64,000 bases of DNA. Source: Globisporangium splendens. Taxonomy: Eukaryota; Oomycota; Peronosporomycetes; Pythiales; Pythiaceae. Below, piece after piece: positions 22,468 through 35,268 of this stretch; the first letter of the stretch is position 1, and each line of letters starts with the position of its first letter. Where the stretch lies: the NCBI GenBank assembly GCA_006386115.1, contig VFIW01000142.1, positions 1-64,000 on the forward strand, in the 5' to 3' direction. The translations under genes were made by a program, and so were the position numbers. Under the pieces are notes generated by a model, which was not told the origin of the DNA, ran no database searches, and was given only the letters and a program-made list of their open reading frames with translations.

Positions 22468-23914
22468 ATTGCCTTTAGATACGCGGGGTTTACGTGGAGG
22501 TTGGGGATCGCTTGCGCTGGTTTAACTGGAATGAGGTCAGAAGAACACGAAAGGGTACGTTCGACTAAGTACGAAAGTGAAGATCTGAAGATGGAGATAT
22601 GCGGTCAAGAAGTGCATTGATGTGGAATTACAAGACGCTGTGTATGAATATGAGCTTGTGTGGATGGATATCGTCAGATCATCGTAGTCTTAAAAATGTA
22701 TCTTCATTCCGCGAATGCGTGTTCAAGAAAACCATATTTGGAATCATCATTCGATATCGCGCTGTTATAATAATGAAGGTGGGGGTGAGAATTCTTCAGT
22801 CGCTGTTGTGTCCTCACAGAGATCAGACATACGCTTGTTTTATATAAAAAGATGTTGCATCACTAGAACGCCCCGCACGTATATATGCAACAACATATTC
22901 ACACACATATACATACAATATGAACGTGCACATACACGCAATTGTTTCTTGGCGATAGAGTGAAAACCTCAGCTGGTACCCGAAAAAGTTGCAATCGACA
23001 TGAATTGGTCCGTTAAGGCAGGATCGTCATTGGTTTCACGGTCGTAATGAAACGCTTAGTCCACATACAAATACACATATATAATGGGTGTGCGCGCGCG
23101 ATGGAGACAGTCGCAATGTGGCGATGCAAAGACGCCGCAGCAAGCGCAAGTGCACTGGGAATCGGCAAATGAAGTTGCAAAAAGGAAACGAACGGCGGCA
23201 AAGGGAAACCAAACAAAACGACTGGTGTCGCTCTTCACAGGCGTAAAAACCCTTTTGGAAATGCGTAAAAAGTCTTTTTACGAAAAATGCAGGTTGAGCG
23301 AAGGTACGCAGTGTCGCCAAGTTGCACCGAACCTATCAGAAAGCAACAGATCACTTAGACTCCCATTAAAAAAAGCAGCCACGGAATTAATTAAACCGCT
23401 TAATGATTCGCAGCATAGAAAATATCTTTTTTTTCTGGACTCCTGGCCGATTGGGTGCATGTCATCGGCATGATGTGCATGTCTGGACCGAAAGGGACTT
23501 CAATCTGGATACAAATTCACACCGTCGGCACATCATAACCTCGTGCACGACAATGCTGTCGAACGCTCGTGTTGTTTTAGCGTTGAAGCCTCACGCCGTT
23601 TAAGCGCGTGCACTCTTCATTTTAGAGCGCATTGATTATTCTCTTGCATCGCGACATTTTGTCGAGCTCCAAGTGTAATCAATTCATCCCCAGTTTTATC
23701 CCAAAAGCTACTATTAAAGCGCTTGATCCGAGTAATACCTACCTTTTACTGTTTAATCTTCGCCGAATTAGTCGTTGTTCTCTCTCCGCCCCCTTCCTGT
23801 CTCCCCCTCTTTCTTCGCCCCACCTGATTTTCTCCACTGCAACCAGCGAGGGGAACAAGAAGCGCATTCCGCATTCACGCGCGCGCGAGACGTGGGGGAG
23901 AGGAGCGACGGCGG
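22468..23914. other. Divergent intergenic region, 1.4 kb
   Basis: It separates the 5' ends of the P5A ATPase (minus) and the RME-8-like gene (plus) and so should hold both promoters. A CTCATTCCAGTT sequence on the minus strand at 22520-22535 resembles an oomycete initiator for the ATPase. Short open frames of up to 142 codons show no recognisable domain. The 22850-22960 part is AT-rich. Confidence 0.5.
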
Positions 23915-26900
23915 ATGACGACGATGGCGGGGGCCGATGCGGCGGACGGCGCGGAGCTGCAGAAGCTCAAACAGACGCTCGCGTCCGTCGTGTTCGGCCA
24001 GGAGGTGGTCACGCTCTCGGAGGGGTACGTGCCGCGCGGACCCGAGACGAGCGGGTATGAGCCCGATACGACAATGACCGCCGAGAAAAGCGACTGGGAG
24101 AACACGGACGTGCTCGCGAACCGGCACTCGGGCGTGATCTACGCGGCGCGCTTCTTCGTCACCAGGGTCGGCTTCTTGCGCTCGGTGAAACGGTGAGTGC
24201 GATCAGTGCAGAGGATCTTTGAGTAATGGAAGCTACAGTAAGGTGTTGAAGCTGATTATATTGTGTGTGTATTTGATAGAATTATGGTTTTGAGCAGCAA
24301 CCACTTGACGATTGTGGATCCGTATACGGAGGAGGTGAAAGAGCGCTATGCGTACGACAACATCAAGGAGATCACGGTGGCAACGGACACTGGCGGTGGC
24401 CAAAATGCCGATCGGTCGTTCACCATCCACATCGGGAAAAACATGAAAGAAACGTACACGTGTCGCAACCGTCAGCATTTGCTCTCGTCGTACTACCAAC
24501 TACGCGAGCGTGCTTCTTCTTTTCGAAAGGATGGAGCAGATGTGGCAGCGAACACGTCGATGATCATGGGGGGAGGCGGGAGCAGTGGAATCGGCGCAGG
24601 TTATGGCGTTGCCGGTTCGAATGGTCCACTTGGCCCAGCGGGCATAATGGGAACCAACTCGAATGGGATGTATTTCGACAGCCTCTTCCAGTTGTGCGGG
24701 AAAACATTCACGATGACCAAGCTGAGCTGGACGAAAAGCACGTGGGACAACCCGGTGAGAGTCAATGTCCTGTTGGCTGTGCGAGCATCCAGTCTTGATC
24801 GCCTAGATCCAAAGAAGCGGAACACGCTGTCGTCGACCTTGTTGATCGATATTGTCAAGATTCAACGTGTCACGACGAACTCGAACGAGCTGGTGCTGTA
24901 TTTCCAAAACAATCGCGTTCACAGGTATTGGTGCGACAGCCGCGAGCCGTTCATCCAAGCGCTTGCCAACAACCTCCGCTCGTGGCTGAACGTCACACTT
25001 GTTGTTGAAGAAGTGTCGGATGCGTGCGAGTTTGATGCGTTGATGTCGACGAGTGATATCGTTCAGCCCGTTTCGTTTGAGATTCCCGTGCTGAAGATTA
25101 GCAAGAACCGAAAGAACAAGTTGCAGTTGCGGCTTCTAGGTTTGACATCTACAGCTGTGCTCGAACGCGACCCGGTCACGAGGAAAACGTTGGTGACCCA
25201 TGAGCTCCGCGATATCTTCAACATCGTCATGTACCCGTCGTTCTCGTCGTCGCTTGAAGAAGGAAAGGAGACGGAAGGAGCATGCGGTAAATTTGCGCTT
25301 GAGCTGAAGCACGGACGCACGCGTCGCTTTGTATGCCTGACGTCCACTGTTAGCCGTCGAGACAAGGAGGTGGGACTTGGCTTGAAGCGAGTCACATCAA
25401 CACATGAACAAGAACTACGACAACTGCTGGGTGATATCGGCTGTGAACACCCTGTTCCAGACTGGCTCAAGGTTGCCGGGTCGACTACAGTGCTCAGTCC
25501 GAAAGAAGCGCGCAGTTTGTTTTTGAGCAACATGGTGGAGATGTGCCGCATGAACAAGGTGCATGTCTCGTGGTCAACTGAGGAAACGAAGATTGCGTGC
25601 AAAGAGGGAACGTGGGGCACCGAAGTGCACCCAGAATGGGAAGATATCTTGCTGCGCAAGCTCGCAGGTCTCACCATGATCCCGAATCTTGTGACGAAAG
25701 ATACTTTGGACAACATATTCCGACACCTGGAGCAGTTTAACCGCAATATCCCGCTCGGTGGACTCCGCCAACGGCATCGTCCAGCTTTCGTCTCGCTCAT
25801 GAAGATTCTCGAGAGCTTCAAAGAGTACTCTGTGGCACAGCTGAACAGCCCTTCGAATACTGACTCCCCCGTTCCGTCGACCGAGTTCCAAGTTGCTTTA
25901 CTGCTCTCCATCCAGCGCCTTCTATGCACTCGTGGTATCTTTGAAGAAATTCCAAGTCACCAGTACAAGCACAGCGTTGAAATCATCATGGAGCTTGTTC
26001 ATTCCCCGTCAGAGGAAGTGTGTTTTGCAGCGGCAAGCGTGATCAAGTACATGGTGATCAACTACTCGGAGACGAAGAGCTTGAAGTCCGAAAACACGAA
26101 CCGACGCACGATTTTCACGAAATACCACGGGAGGTTGTTTGTGTCGCGTGCATTTGACTTATCCAAGAGCAACCGCGTGGGGCGCACCTCGATTACTCCA
26201 CCCCACTGGGCGAAAAATGGGTTACAGCGCGACTCCAGTGCTCAGCAATCGTCGCATGTAGAACGCAGCATGGCGAATGCATTGTCGTACTCCCAATTGG
26301 GTCTGGATTACTTGGTGATCTCGTTGGTGCTGCAAACGTTGGAAGTGTGTCTGTCAAGTGGAAAAAAAGCAACCCCTGAAAAAGTGCTTCGAGAGCTGCT
26401 GCGGGCCATGCGTATCGATGAGTTCATGCGTCACCATGCGCTCTTCTTGTTTAACCGGTCGCTGAGTTTTTCGATCGCGAAGTGCTCGTCCATTTTGGTG
26501 AAAATCCACGTGTTAGAGCAGCCATCCGAGCTTGTGGAGCTTATTCAAGACTTTGCGAGAAAGCATGGCGCATTGATTTGGCAACTTTACTTGTCACTCT
26601 ATGGCCAGGATAAAGCCCAACGCCGGATATCTTCGCAGTTGGTTGCATTGCTCACTCACGAGAACCCGCGATCGTCGTACGTCATTCGCAATACGTTCCC
26701 GCATGCGCTGTTGGACGACATTCCTGTGAGCCAGTTGGAGTATGACGAGTTTGGCCGATTCTTGCCAACACCAAGTTCGGAGTTCTATCCGAATAGTAGT
26801 TCTTCGTCTGCTATGTCTCCACGCAAGAATCAAAGCAACGGACGTCGTGTTGATATTACGAACGCTACAGAGAGTGGTCGAAGCAAGATGAGTTTTGGAA

Positions 26901-29900
26901 ACAACACTCGCGCCCGACTTGTGAAAAATGCGAAATGCGTGGTTCTCCTGCCCGAGTTTTTCGACCGTCTGTGGAAGAGCTATACTACAAAGGATTTGGT
27001 GTGGGGGCCGAATGCAGTGGAAGAGCTGATCCGAAAACTGGAGGCAGAGGTGGCCGAACTCGACTTGTATCGACTCAAGTACCAATGTTTCCTGTACATG
27101 GACCCGCTGGCGAGGGACATCAAAGTCGAATATGAAAGAGTTTACGGCACCGACAGCCAGTTTCAAACCCATCATCAGGAACAGCAAGTGCATTTTGCAC
27201 CCTTCCCATTCGAGCTTTTCTTTAGTGCGACGGAAAATCGTCTGACGGCTGAGATTGCGAAGAAAACGATTTCATCGTCCAACAAATTCACGAGGTATCT
27301 GCCACTGTCGTTCTTGGTGAAACCTGACACATCAGACGATGGAGATAGCGATGATGGCGTAGACGGAGCCGAAGGTTATGAGAGCGACGATGCGTCTGTT
27401 GATGAGCAGGCGCTTTTAGCAGCCCGAAGAAGCAGTGTGCGTGCTAGTGATCTGCCAGCTGCAGTGCAAGTGAATCAAACTGTTGATCCACGTCAAAATG
27501 ATGAGCGTGAGCGCCGAATGAAGAAGAAGAAAAAGAAGAGAGCGAAAACTGTACCACGCTGGTATGTTGCGTGGAATTCAAACGAGTTTCGTGTCGACTA
27601 CGCTTGTTTGGAGAGCGAAATCAAGGTCGGAGCGTATTTCCTGACCCACATGCTGAACGACCGTGGAGTTCTTGTCGAAGATATTGACGGAGCAGACAAG
27701 TTTATGACGTTGCTGTACTATCGTCTCCTTGCTGAAGACAATGCTCTCGAGAGTCACAAGGGTGAGCGAAAGTCACTGTCGTCGTCATCATCCTCCCATT
27801 CTGATTACTACAAGTCAGACATTCGGCTATTGGTTTTGAAGGTGATGATTCAACTATACGAGCGCCATTTCAACCAATTGAGCTCGTTAGTCTTTCTGAA
27901 CCATTTCCTTCAAGTGAGCATGATTAACGGAAATGCCGTGGATGAGAAGCGATGGCCTCTGGTTGTGCGAGGAAATATCACGCTGTTTCTGGATCGAGTT
28001 CTCTCCAGCGCACTGAATGCTTCGCGTTTTTTGCGCGAGGAGCGAAATATCAAAATGGTACTGGATCTTCTGCATGAAGTAAAGCCAATCGTCTTCTCTG
28101 AGGGGCATGATGGTTCCGAAAAGGAGTACAGTGTGGATGCCCTAGCTGAAATGAACGACGACGTCGATTCATTTGAGCAAGATGATGAAGATTTCGAGGA
28201 CGCGATCGACGATGATGAAGAATACGATGAATCTGATGATCACGACGATATGGGGAAGCAAACGATCGACGCGTTTGAAGAAGAATCGGTTGCTGAAAGC
28301 TCAGTTGCTTCGAGTACCTCGGGATCTCCAACCCACGCCGGCCATGATCATGGCTTCCATGATGACGAGGGACCGAGCCGTTTTACTGTGGTTGCGGAGC
28401 ACTCTGGAACAATGAGTGGCTCGATGATCATGCAAACGTGCTTGAGTGTGCTCAGCAGACTTATCGATTGCCACACATCTGAAGACGAAGGCCACATGCA
28501 CCAGGATGTCAAGTACCCAAAGTATGGTCGCTTGACGCATTTCGAGGGATCTGGCGTCAGCCCGATTAGCCGGATCAAGCGCCGTCTCTGTGAAGATGAT
28601 ACGCTTCGATTCTTGGTTGCGTTGCTAGCGTGTCCAAATCGCGTTGTGTTCAAGAAATGCCTGGGCTTGATTCGCCTTCTTGTGCGCCACAACGAAGCAA
28701 TCATTCCGAGTCTTCATGCAACCGGTCTATTTTACTACTTGCTTCGATTCGCAAACGACGTAGAAGAAATGTCTGTTGCAGCCAGACTCATTTCTCACAT
28801 TCATCTCCGCCAGTCACGTTTGGACGTACCACATCTTGTCGATGACAAACAAGGGGGTCAAAACAAGAAAGGCGTGTTTTCTCCGGACCCATTGACGCGT
28901 ATTTGCTTGAAGAGTTGGCTGGTTCGGCTGCTTCCGGTATCAATGGTGGCTCAGCTGTTGCGTCACGGGCCTCGTCGGTTTGCGCAAGCGCTGTTCTCCG
29001 ATTCGAACAACCCAGAAGTCGTTTGGAATTCGACTATGCGAGACCAGATGGTTAGCTATATCGAGAAGTTCATGGAGCATCACACAGATCCAGATGGCAT
29101 GTTCTACATCTCAAATGGTGAGGAATCTGACCATGAAGCGTGTGTTGCGCTGATTCAGTACCCAAAAGAAGTGCACGCTTTGCAATGCTACCAGTACTAT
29201 CTTCACAACCTGCTGGATGAAAAGGAATTCCCTGGATGGCCAATCAATGATGAGGCCGCGTTTTTATCGGCATTGATGGACTCAGTGAATCGATGGGTTC
29301 ACCCTGAAGCCTTAATGACCACTCGTGGTGCGATGGCCAGCGAAGGACTCACCACCAAGCTTCTGAGTGTTCACGATGCTGTTCAGCTGCTGGATGCAAT
29401 CGCACTATTGCTACGCCGCTTCCCTGATTCCGCTAGCATTACGTCGCTGGGAAACTTTGCTTACATCTTGGAAGCGCTTGAGAAATGCATCATGGAACTT
29501 CGAGATGGAAACACAAGAAGCGCGAGAAGCATTGTTGATGTGAGCGGTGCAATTTCGAGGAAGAGTTCGTTCGTGAAGGCTTTTGGAAGCGCTATTCGGG
29601 TTATTAACCTGGCAGTGGCTCTTTCGGACGAGAACGCTCACGAATGTAGCTCGGGCCTCGGTTTGCGCGCTCTTTGCGGCTCACTGCAGTTACTGTTCCA
29701 TAACCAAGATGCCCTGGGGTTGCTGAATAGGTTTGACTTACGAGTCACTACTCACTGGGTGCTTGAAGCTTTGGTTAATGTCCTCAACCAGCCAAACGGG
29801 CGTGTGTCTGCGGCTGCGCAGTCGTTGGATTTGCTTCCGTGCCTTACCCGATTTTTGGCCCAAGCAGACGACCAACTGGCAATTGACCTGTCGCTGCAAA

Positions 29901-31495
29901 TTGTGTTTGAAATGGGAGGCAGCTCTGGTGAAATGGCTGAAGTTCTCCTGCTTCAGCTTGCTGAGCATGGTATCATCTGGTATTTGACGCTTCTGCTGTT
30001 CAACTATGTCCCGGATCAAAAGAACGCAGAAGATGATTCGCAACGAATTGGTATTGGTGCTGCGAAGGCTCTCGAACAGATCTTGAAAGCGTCTGCGAAA
30101 GAGGAATCGATTGCTGTTTACGTCAAGCGAATGCAGACAACAATCGAGAATGTGTTTACGAGACCGCTGATCGATATTTTGCGGACATCTGGCCCTGAAC
30201 CATTTTTGAAGGTTCTTGTGAACGGAATGCGGCAGCCGCATGTGATGTGGACGGAGCGCATGCGGGCTGAACTGATCAGCATTGCGCAGAGAGCGGTTAA
30301 ATTCCATGCCAATCTGGATCTAAGTGGACAAGATGTCCACCGAGTGTTCGAGCTGCCGGCACATTTCATGTACACTGCGCAAAAGGAAGAACTGTGTGTG
30401 GCTGGAATCTACGTCAACTTTTACAACGAGAGCCCGCAAGTAGGTATTGAGGCTCAGATTGCTGGCCACCAGAACCCTGTGCAAGTTGCAGAACCTGTAC
30501 CAACTCCGGGGCGGAAACCATTGACGAGAAAAGCCCTTCAGGCTGCCGCTGCAGCAGCTGCTGCGACTGAAAGCAAGACTGTAAGTGGCCACGTGATGCA
30601 CGGCTTGCTTGCCGCGCTGTCTCATGACATCTCTGGAGTTCGAGCTCAGCCGTCAATCCTGGAAGCTGTTTTGTTGCAACGACTGTTGCCCATTGCGACG
30701 GCGATCCGACATCTCATTCAGTATACGCCAGATATGGATCTCCAAGTGGTGCAGTCGGATGGAATTTTGGCTCTCCTGTTTGTGCTTGATCACGAAGCTC
30801 AACCACAAGGATTCTCATTTGCATGCGCTCCGTTGCTCCAACTCCGCTGTATTGAATGCTTGCACATGTTGTCGTTCAGCAGCAAGTGCGTGGATTCCTT
30901 GGCAACTCTGGTGCCGCCGTTTATCAAGAGTGCGTTCCAGGTGGTCTACAAGAACTTGTCGAGAACCGAGGCGTCTACTGAGGGTCAGCTGGCGCGAATT
31001 ACGCTTCAACTGCTGGGCAATCTTTGTTTGATCCCAGCTTGCATTGACAACTTGGTGAAAGGAATGAATCCTACGAGCTTGTCGGCTTTGCTGCCTCATG
31101 TTTGGCAGGGCGACCCAAACGAGATGCAGCTTTTGCTTTGCTTGCACATGATTCCTCTGAAGCGGCACACACAAGCAGCGACGCAGTTTGCGAAGGCTGC
31201 AGTGAGTTCTCAGTTGGCGTCGTCGTTGCTGAACCTCCTTTCGACGCTTGTGCCAAAGTCGAAGTTGGGTGAGAGCACACTGACAAAGTCGTACGCTGCT
31301 CGTTTCCTCTCCGTGCTGTCGTCGAACCCCGGTAGCGGCGGCGCGATCTCCAGTCTCCTGGTTGCATCTCGGGTGTGGGAAACCCACGGTGACACAACTC
31401 AAGGATCGTCTGATGACCTTCGACGACTTCTAGTCCAGCCGCATGCGCCTGCTTTGCTGAAGTCAGACCGTGCAAATCCACAAAAGATCGGGTAA
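23915..31495 (+). CDS. RME-8/GRV2/DNAJC13-like endosomal sorting protein without a visible J domain
   Basis: Two exons, 23915-24192 and 24280-31495, give 2497 residues. The N-terminal 400 residues have the PH-like repeats of the family (SNHLTIVDPYTEEV). Armadillo-like helical repeats follow. Family-specific blocks include RHRPAFVSLMKILESFKEY, DLVWGPNAVEELIRKLEAEV near 1000 (IWN repeat), VAWNSNEFRVDYACLESEIK near 1180, PEVVWNSTMRDQM near 1670 and VMWTERMRAELISIA near 2080. Plant GRV2 and animal DNAJC13 act with retromer and SNX/WASH on endosomes. In those proteins a DnaJ domain with an HPD motif lies in the middle. Here that interval (about 1290-1420) is an Asp/Glu-rich low-complexity stretch and no HPD occurs anywhere. 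A Lys-rich run lies near 1173. It must act, if at all, without recruiting Hsc70 through its own J domain. Confidence 0.85.
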
Positions 31496-31499
31496 AGGA

Positions 31500-32423
31500 C
31501 GAGGAATGCAAGTGAAAAAGATATAAAAAAGATATAGAGCGCGACAGGACCCAGGTATTTTGTAATGTGGATAATGTAAACCTCTGTTGGTCGCTGGATC
31601 TCACCCCATTGACAAATGCCAAAGTATGTACCAGGCTACCGTTTCCTCGATGGCAAGTCCGCAACCTGAGTTTGGACGAGCTCAACCTCTCAGTGCTCAT
31701 GTGGGCAAGTGCGGGGTAGTAGACGTGATTTGGAAGCGGGACATTGCGACCAAGTAGAGCCTCCATGAGCAGGAAAGCATGACACAAAGTTACAACCGTG
31801 AGTACCGAGTGACTTTGAGTGACGTGCTTGCACGTAAGGAAAAACTCGCTGTAGACAAACGGGGTGATGACTTCGGTGTGCTCGACGAGGATAACGAATC
31901 CGACAACGTGCTTCAGCGCCTTTTTCACAAACGCAGGCTTGAGTTTGGCTTCAAGTTTGGCAATGCGCGAAGAAGAAGAAGGCGACCGACTGGGGCTTCG
32001 TCTGTGTTGGCTGCCAGCGCTCGTCTGAGGTAGCGTACTCGTCCATTTGTACTGGCTTCCTTTGTGAGCATCGCCAGGTGCTATCGACGCTTTCTTTGCC
32101 GTTTTGGGCACAAACGACAGCACATTTTTGACGCATGTTGCAGCATTGCCATTGGATGGCAGGGTACACATGCGCGTTCTTGGGGTGGCTTTTTTGTGCA
32201 GGGACATCACCGCTTTTAGTGAGCTGGTTTGCCTGGACTCTGCAAAATGCTGCCGCGCAAATGTCAGACGAGCGCGCGCGCCACGTACATTCCAGTGCGA
32301 CAGGCAGCAACGACACCCATGCACTTGGCGGAAAGCTGCATCATTTTCGCAGCTCTTTGCTTTCTTGGACACGACACCCCAATTGTCAACTATACGCATT
32401 CGGATGATACTGGCAAAGATCAC
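31500..32423 (-). pseudogene. Possible relic of a membrane protein gene
   Basis: An open frame of about 300 codons lies between the RME-8-like stop and the TPR gene; it continues as an antisense shadow into the RME-8-like 3' end. It contains a hydrophobic stretch HVVGFVILVEHTEVITPFVY followed by PLPNHVYYPALA. That pairing resembles a large family of oomycete multi-pass proteins known only as hypothetical (recalled, not searched). A 72-nt segment between them, starting GTGCAA, could be an intron. No clear start or complete domain is visible, so a gene remnant is the likeliest reading. Confidence 0.3.
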
Positions 32424-32560
32424 CTCTCGAACAAGGGTCCGGATGTGGACAAAAGTATAGTTTTAATCGGATAGAGTGTTAATTATCCGGACGAACAACT
32501 CGTGCAACTTGTGGCTTTGATCAGACCGTCAGAACGGGAACATCTGTCCATCAAACGAAA

Positions 32561-33665
32561 ATGCTGCGCATGGCGAGTGTCGCGGCCGCGAAGGCGACGC
32601 AGAAGCGCTTCGGACGCAGCGCATTGCGCGCGGCATCCGCTCTGGACAGAAACGCAGATGCGATCGCCCAACTAGCTGCGCTCAGCGTGCGCTGTCACTC
32701 GTCGTCGGCGTCCGACAAGAAGAAGCCGCCGGTCGTGCAGGTGCTGCACCAGAAAGCCGAGCCCGTGACGTACGCTCAAGTGGAGCAGGACATCGCGGCG
32801 ATGCAGCGCGAGATCCGCGACGCATACAAGTACGTAGCTGTGTACACTGGAAGCGCGTGTATGCTGTGATTGTGGGGGTGTATTTACATTTGCTCTTGCT
32901 AGTGCGGGGAACTACAATGAAGCGCTCGAAGTCGGTCTCTCGTGTCGCGATGCCGTCAAGAGCCACTTCGGCGAGAAACACCCGGTATTTGCTAGCACGA
33001 TCACGAACATCGCGCTGATGTACAAGAACCTGGGCCGCATGGAGGAAGCCGTCGAGTCGTACGAGTACGCGCTGCAGACGTACAAGGAGAGCGTCGGCGA
33101 GCAGCACGCGTCCTTCGCGACGACGCTGCACAACCTCGGGTCGGTGTACCGCACGCTCTCGCTGTCAGCAGCTGGGATGGAGCGCGTGAATGCGCTGCAC
33201 CGCGCGCTTGACTGCTTTGAGGAAGCGCTAAAGATCCGCAAGAGTATCTTGGAGCCTGGCCACCCGGACATCTCGCTCACGATGTGCAACTTGGGCATTA
33301 TCCATTGGCACAACAAGCAGCCGGAGAAGGCCTTCCAGGTGCTCACCGAGGCGAAAGACCTGCTCGAACGCCGCGTCGGACCTAACAGCACGCTCACGGC
33401 GCTGGCGATGAACAATCTCGCGTATGTGAGCAAGGAGGCGCGCAAGTACGATGAAGCGGTGCAACTGTACGAAAAAGTGGTGGCGATCCGCGAGCGCGTG
33501 CTCGGCACCGAGCACAACGAGACGATCATGGCGCGCCACAATCTTGCGGAAGCGTATCGCGCGAGTGGGCAGGAGGAGAAGGCGCTCGCGATCCAGCAGC
33601 AGATCCTCGACCTCTTCGACGCCGATGCCGCGGAGGATGAACACGATCATTCCAAGAACCGCTGA
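32561..33665 (+). CDS. Mitochondrion-targeted KLC-type tetratricopeptide repeat protein
   Basis: Two exons, 32561-32829 and 32903-33665, in phase, 343 residues. The first 55 residues are rich in Arg, Ala and Ser and end at RCHSSSASDKKK, a probable presequence and cleavage area. From about 90 on there are five or six TPRs of the 42-residue kinesin-light-chain type, each with an N-L-G/A-x-x-Y/H core: TITNIALMYKNLG, TLHNLGSVYRTL, TMCNLGIIHWHN, AMNNLAYVSKEA and ARHNLAEAYRASG. Such arrays are binding scaffolds with no enzymatic activity. The acidic C-terminal tail is short. Partner and pathway are not shown by the sequence. Confidence 0.88.
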
Positions 33666-34068
33666 GAACAATAGCGCTAAGATAATACAAAAAAACTCGA
33701 TTTTGTCACCATGGCTGGTAGGTGACTTCAGGGTGCACTAACTTGCGCAGCTTCTTTGCGTTAAAGGGATGCTATGCCGTACATGAAGCGAAACACATCC
33801 GCCTAACTGAACGCGCCTTTTCGAGTCCAGTGTCACAACTTCATAGAGGACAACGAACCATTCCTGTTCGACGTGCAAACACCACTGCTTTTCATATCCA
33901 GCGAAGTAAAAGCCAAGCTCCACTGACCCGACTCACGTCTGTATGCATTCACTTGTTTACTCCTTTGACTAACTATGGGGGTATCCTTTTGCTTGAGCTT
34001 GCCTCCTGCTCAGCGTCCAAGCCACTCGACCAGCTATAAAACAACCAAATACTAGTAATAGCACAAAG
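33666..34068. other. Convergent intergenic region
   Basis: It lies between the 3' ends of the TPR gene and the LDAH-like gene. No gene, tRNA or repeat is visible. Confidence 0.5.
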
Positions 34069-35268
34069 TTACACTTTGTGAGGCAAAGCGCTGTACGCGT
34101 CGCCATCCACGACGTCGCTGATCCACTGGGAAATGTGTGTCGCCATGTCGCGCGTTCCGTTCACGTCCATCATGAAGCCATGCGATTGAGGGATCATGCG
34201 GTGACGCGACTTGGTGAAGCGCTCTTGGTATCCTTGCACGAACTCGTTGGGCACCCAGTCGTCGACGGGCGAGTACACAAACAGCGTCTTGTCTTCGTGC
34301 GTCTTGACGAGGGAGTCGTCCAATTCGCGCACTTGCTGCATCTCGTGCAGCGCCATCAGGAGAACGTTGCGCATCACGTGGCGGTTCACGAGCGACAGCG
34401 TGGCATGCTGCAGCACGTCTTCCGTGGCACGGCCGATCGCCAAGCGGATGAAAAATTGGCGCACGATAGTTGGGCACAGGAACTCCAGCATGTGCACCAG
34501 TTTGATCGCGTGCTTGTGCTGCTCAAACACTGGCGTCAGCGCGGCACCCTTTGTGGTCTTCATCATGTGCATGATCGTGGGCTGCATCAAGCACAACTTT
34601 GCGATGTGCTCGGGGTATCGCTCGGCGATCTTCAGTGTGATGTAGCCCCCAATCGAGTGACCGATCACGATGAGCTTCAAATTCGGGTTCTGCGCGATTC
34701 GTTGATCGACATAGTTGAGTTTGTGCTCGATTTGCTCTTGGAATGTGAACTCGCGTCCGTTGTTCTTCCACGGCATGAAATGGCCCGCGTTCGACATACT
34801 GCGCACTTCATGACGGCGGCCATGGCGCGCAACGATTTCGCGCATCAGCGGCAAGTAAAAGTGCGCGATACCGGGGTTTCCTGGCACGATCAGCACGAGC
34901 ACATCGCTGTCGACAACACCATTCGCATCCGGAAGCGCGTGGTACACGATCGATTGCATCTGTACACCTTCCGCGACATCATGCCACTCTTCAACTGGAC
35001 TCAACAGATCCGGGTGGAATTGGATCTCCCCCGCCGCTGCCGCAGCGAGCGCCGGCACGCGAGCGCCGTGTGGATGATGCACAACGTGTCGCGCGTGCGT
35101 GAGCTCCTGGTTGATCGCGCGGTGCACGCGCAATTGCTCGAGATGGCGCTGGCGGCGGTGGTACACGTACCGAAAGAGCGCCAGCAGCGCGAGCGGCGCC
35201 AACACGCGGTAGCGGCTCTTGACGCGCTCCACGAGCGTCACGAGGAACGGAGGGAGCACGAGCGCCAT
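34069..35268 (-). CDS. Lipid droplet-associated hydrolase-like protein (LDAH family)
   Basis: Single exon, 399 residues. An N-terminal hydrophobic segment (about 12-35, APLALLALFRYVY) can anchor it to a membrane or lipid droplet. The family signature LIVPGNPGIAHFY precedes the nucleophile elbow IGHSIGGYI, with Ser present. An acidic residue lies in VYSPVDDWVP and the catalytic His in MIPQSHGFMMD. The order and spacing match the LDAH (C2orf43) alpha/beta-hydrolases, which are about 320-400 residues long and act at lipid droplets. The long reading frame on the opposite strand is a shadow produced by high GC at third positions. Confidence 0.88.
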   Translation of the reverse strand: MALVLPPFLVTLVERVKSRYRVLAPLALLALFRYVYHRRQRHLEQLRVHRAINQELTHARHVVHHPHGARVPALAAAAAGEIQFHPDLLSPVEEWHDVAEGVQMQSIVYHALPDANGVVDSDVLVLIVPGNPGIAHFYLPLMREIVARHGRRHEVRSMSNAGHFMPWKNNGREFTFQEQIEHKLNYVDQRIAQNPNLKLIVIGHSIGGYITLKIAERYPEHIAKLCLMQPTIMHMMKTTKGAALTPVFEQHKHAIKLVHMLEFLCPTIVRQFFIRLAIGRATEDVLQHATLSLVNRHVMRNVLLMALHEMQQVRELDDSLVKTHEDKTLFVYSPVDDWVPNEFVQGYQERFTKSRHRMIPQSHGFMMDVNGTRDMATHISQWISDVVDGDAYSALPHKV

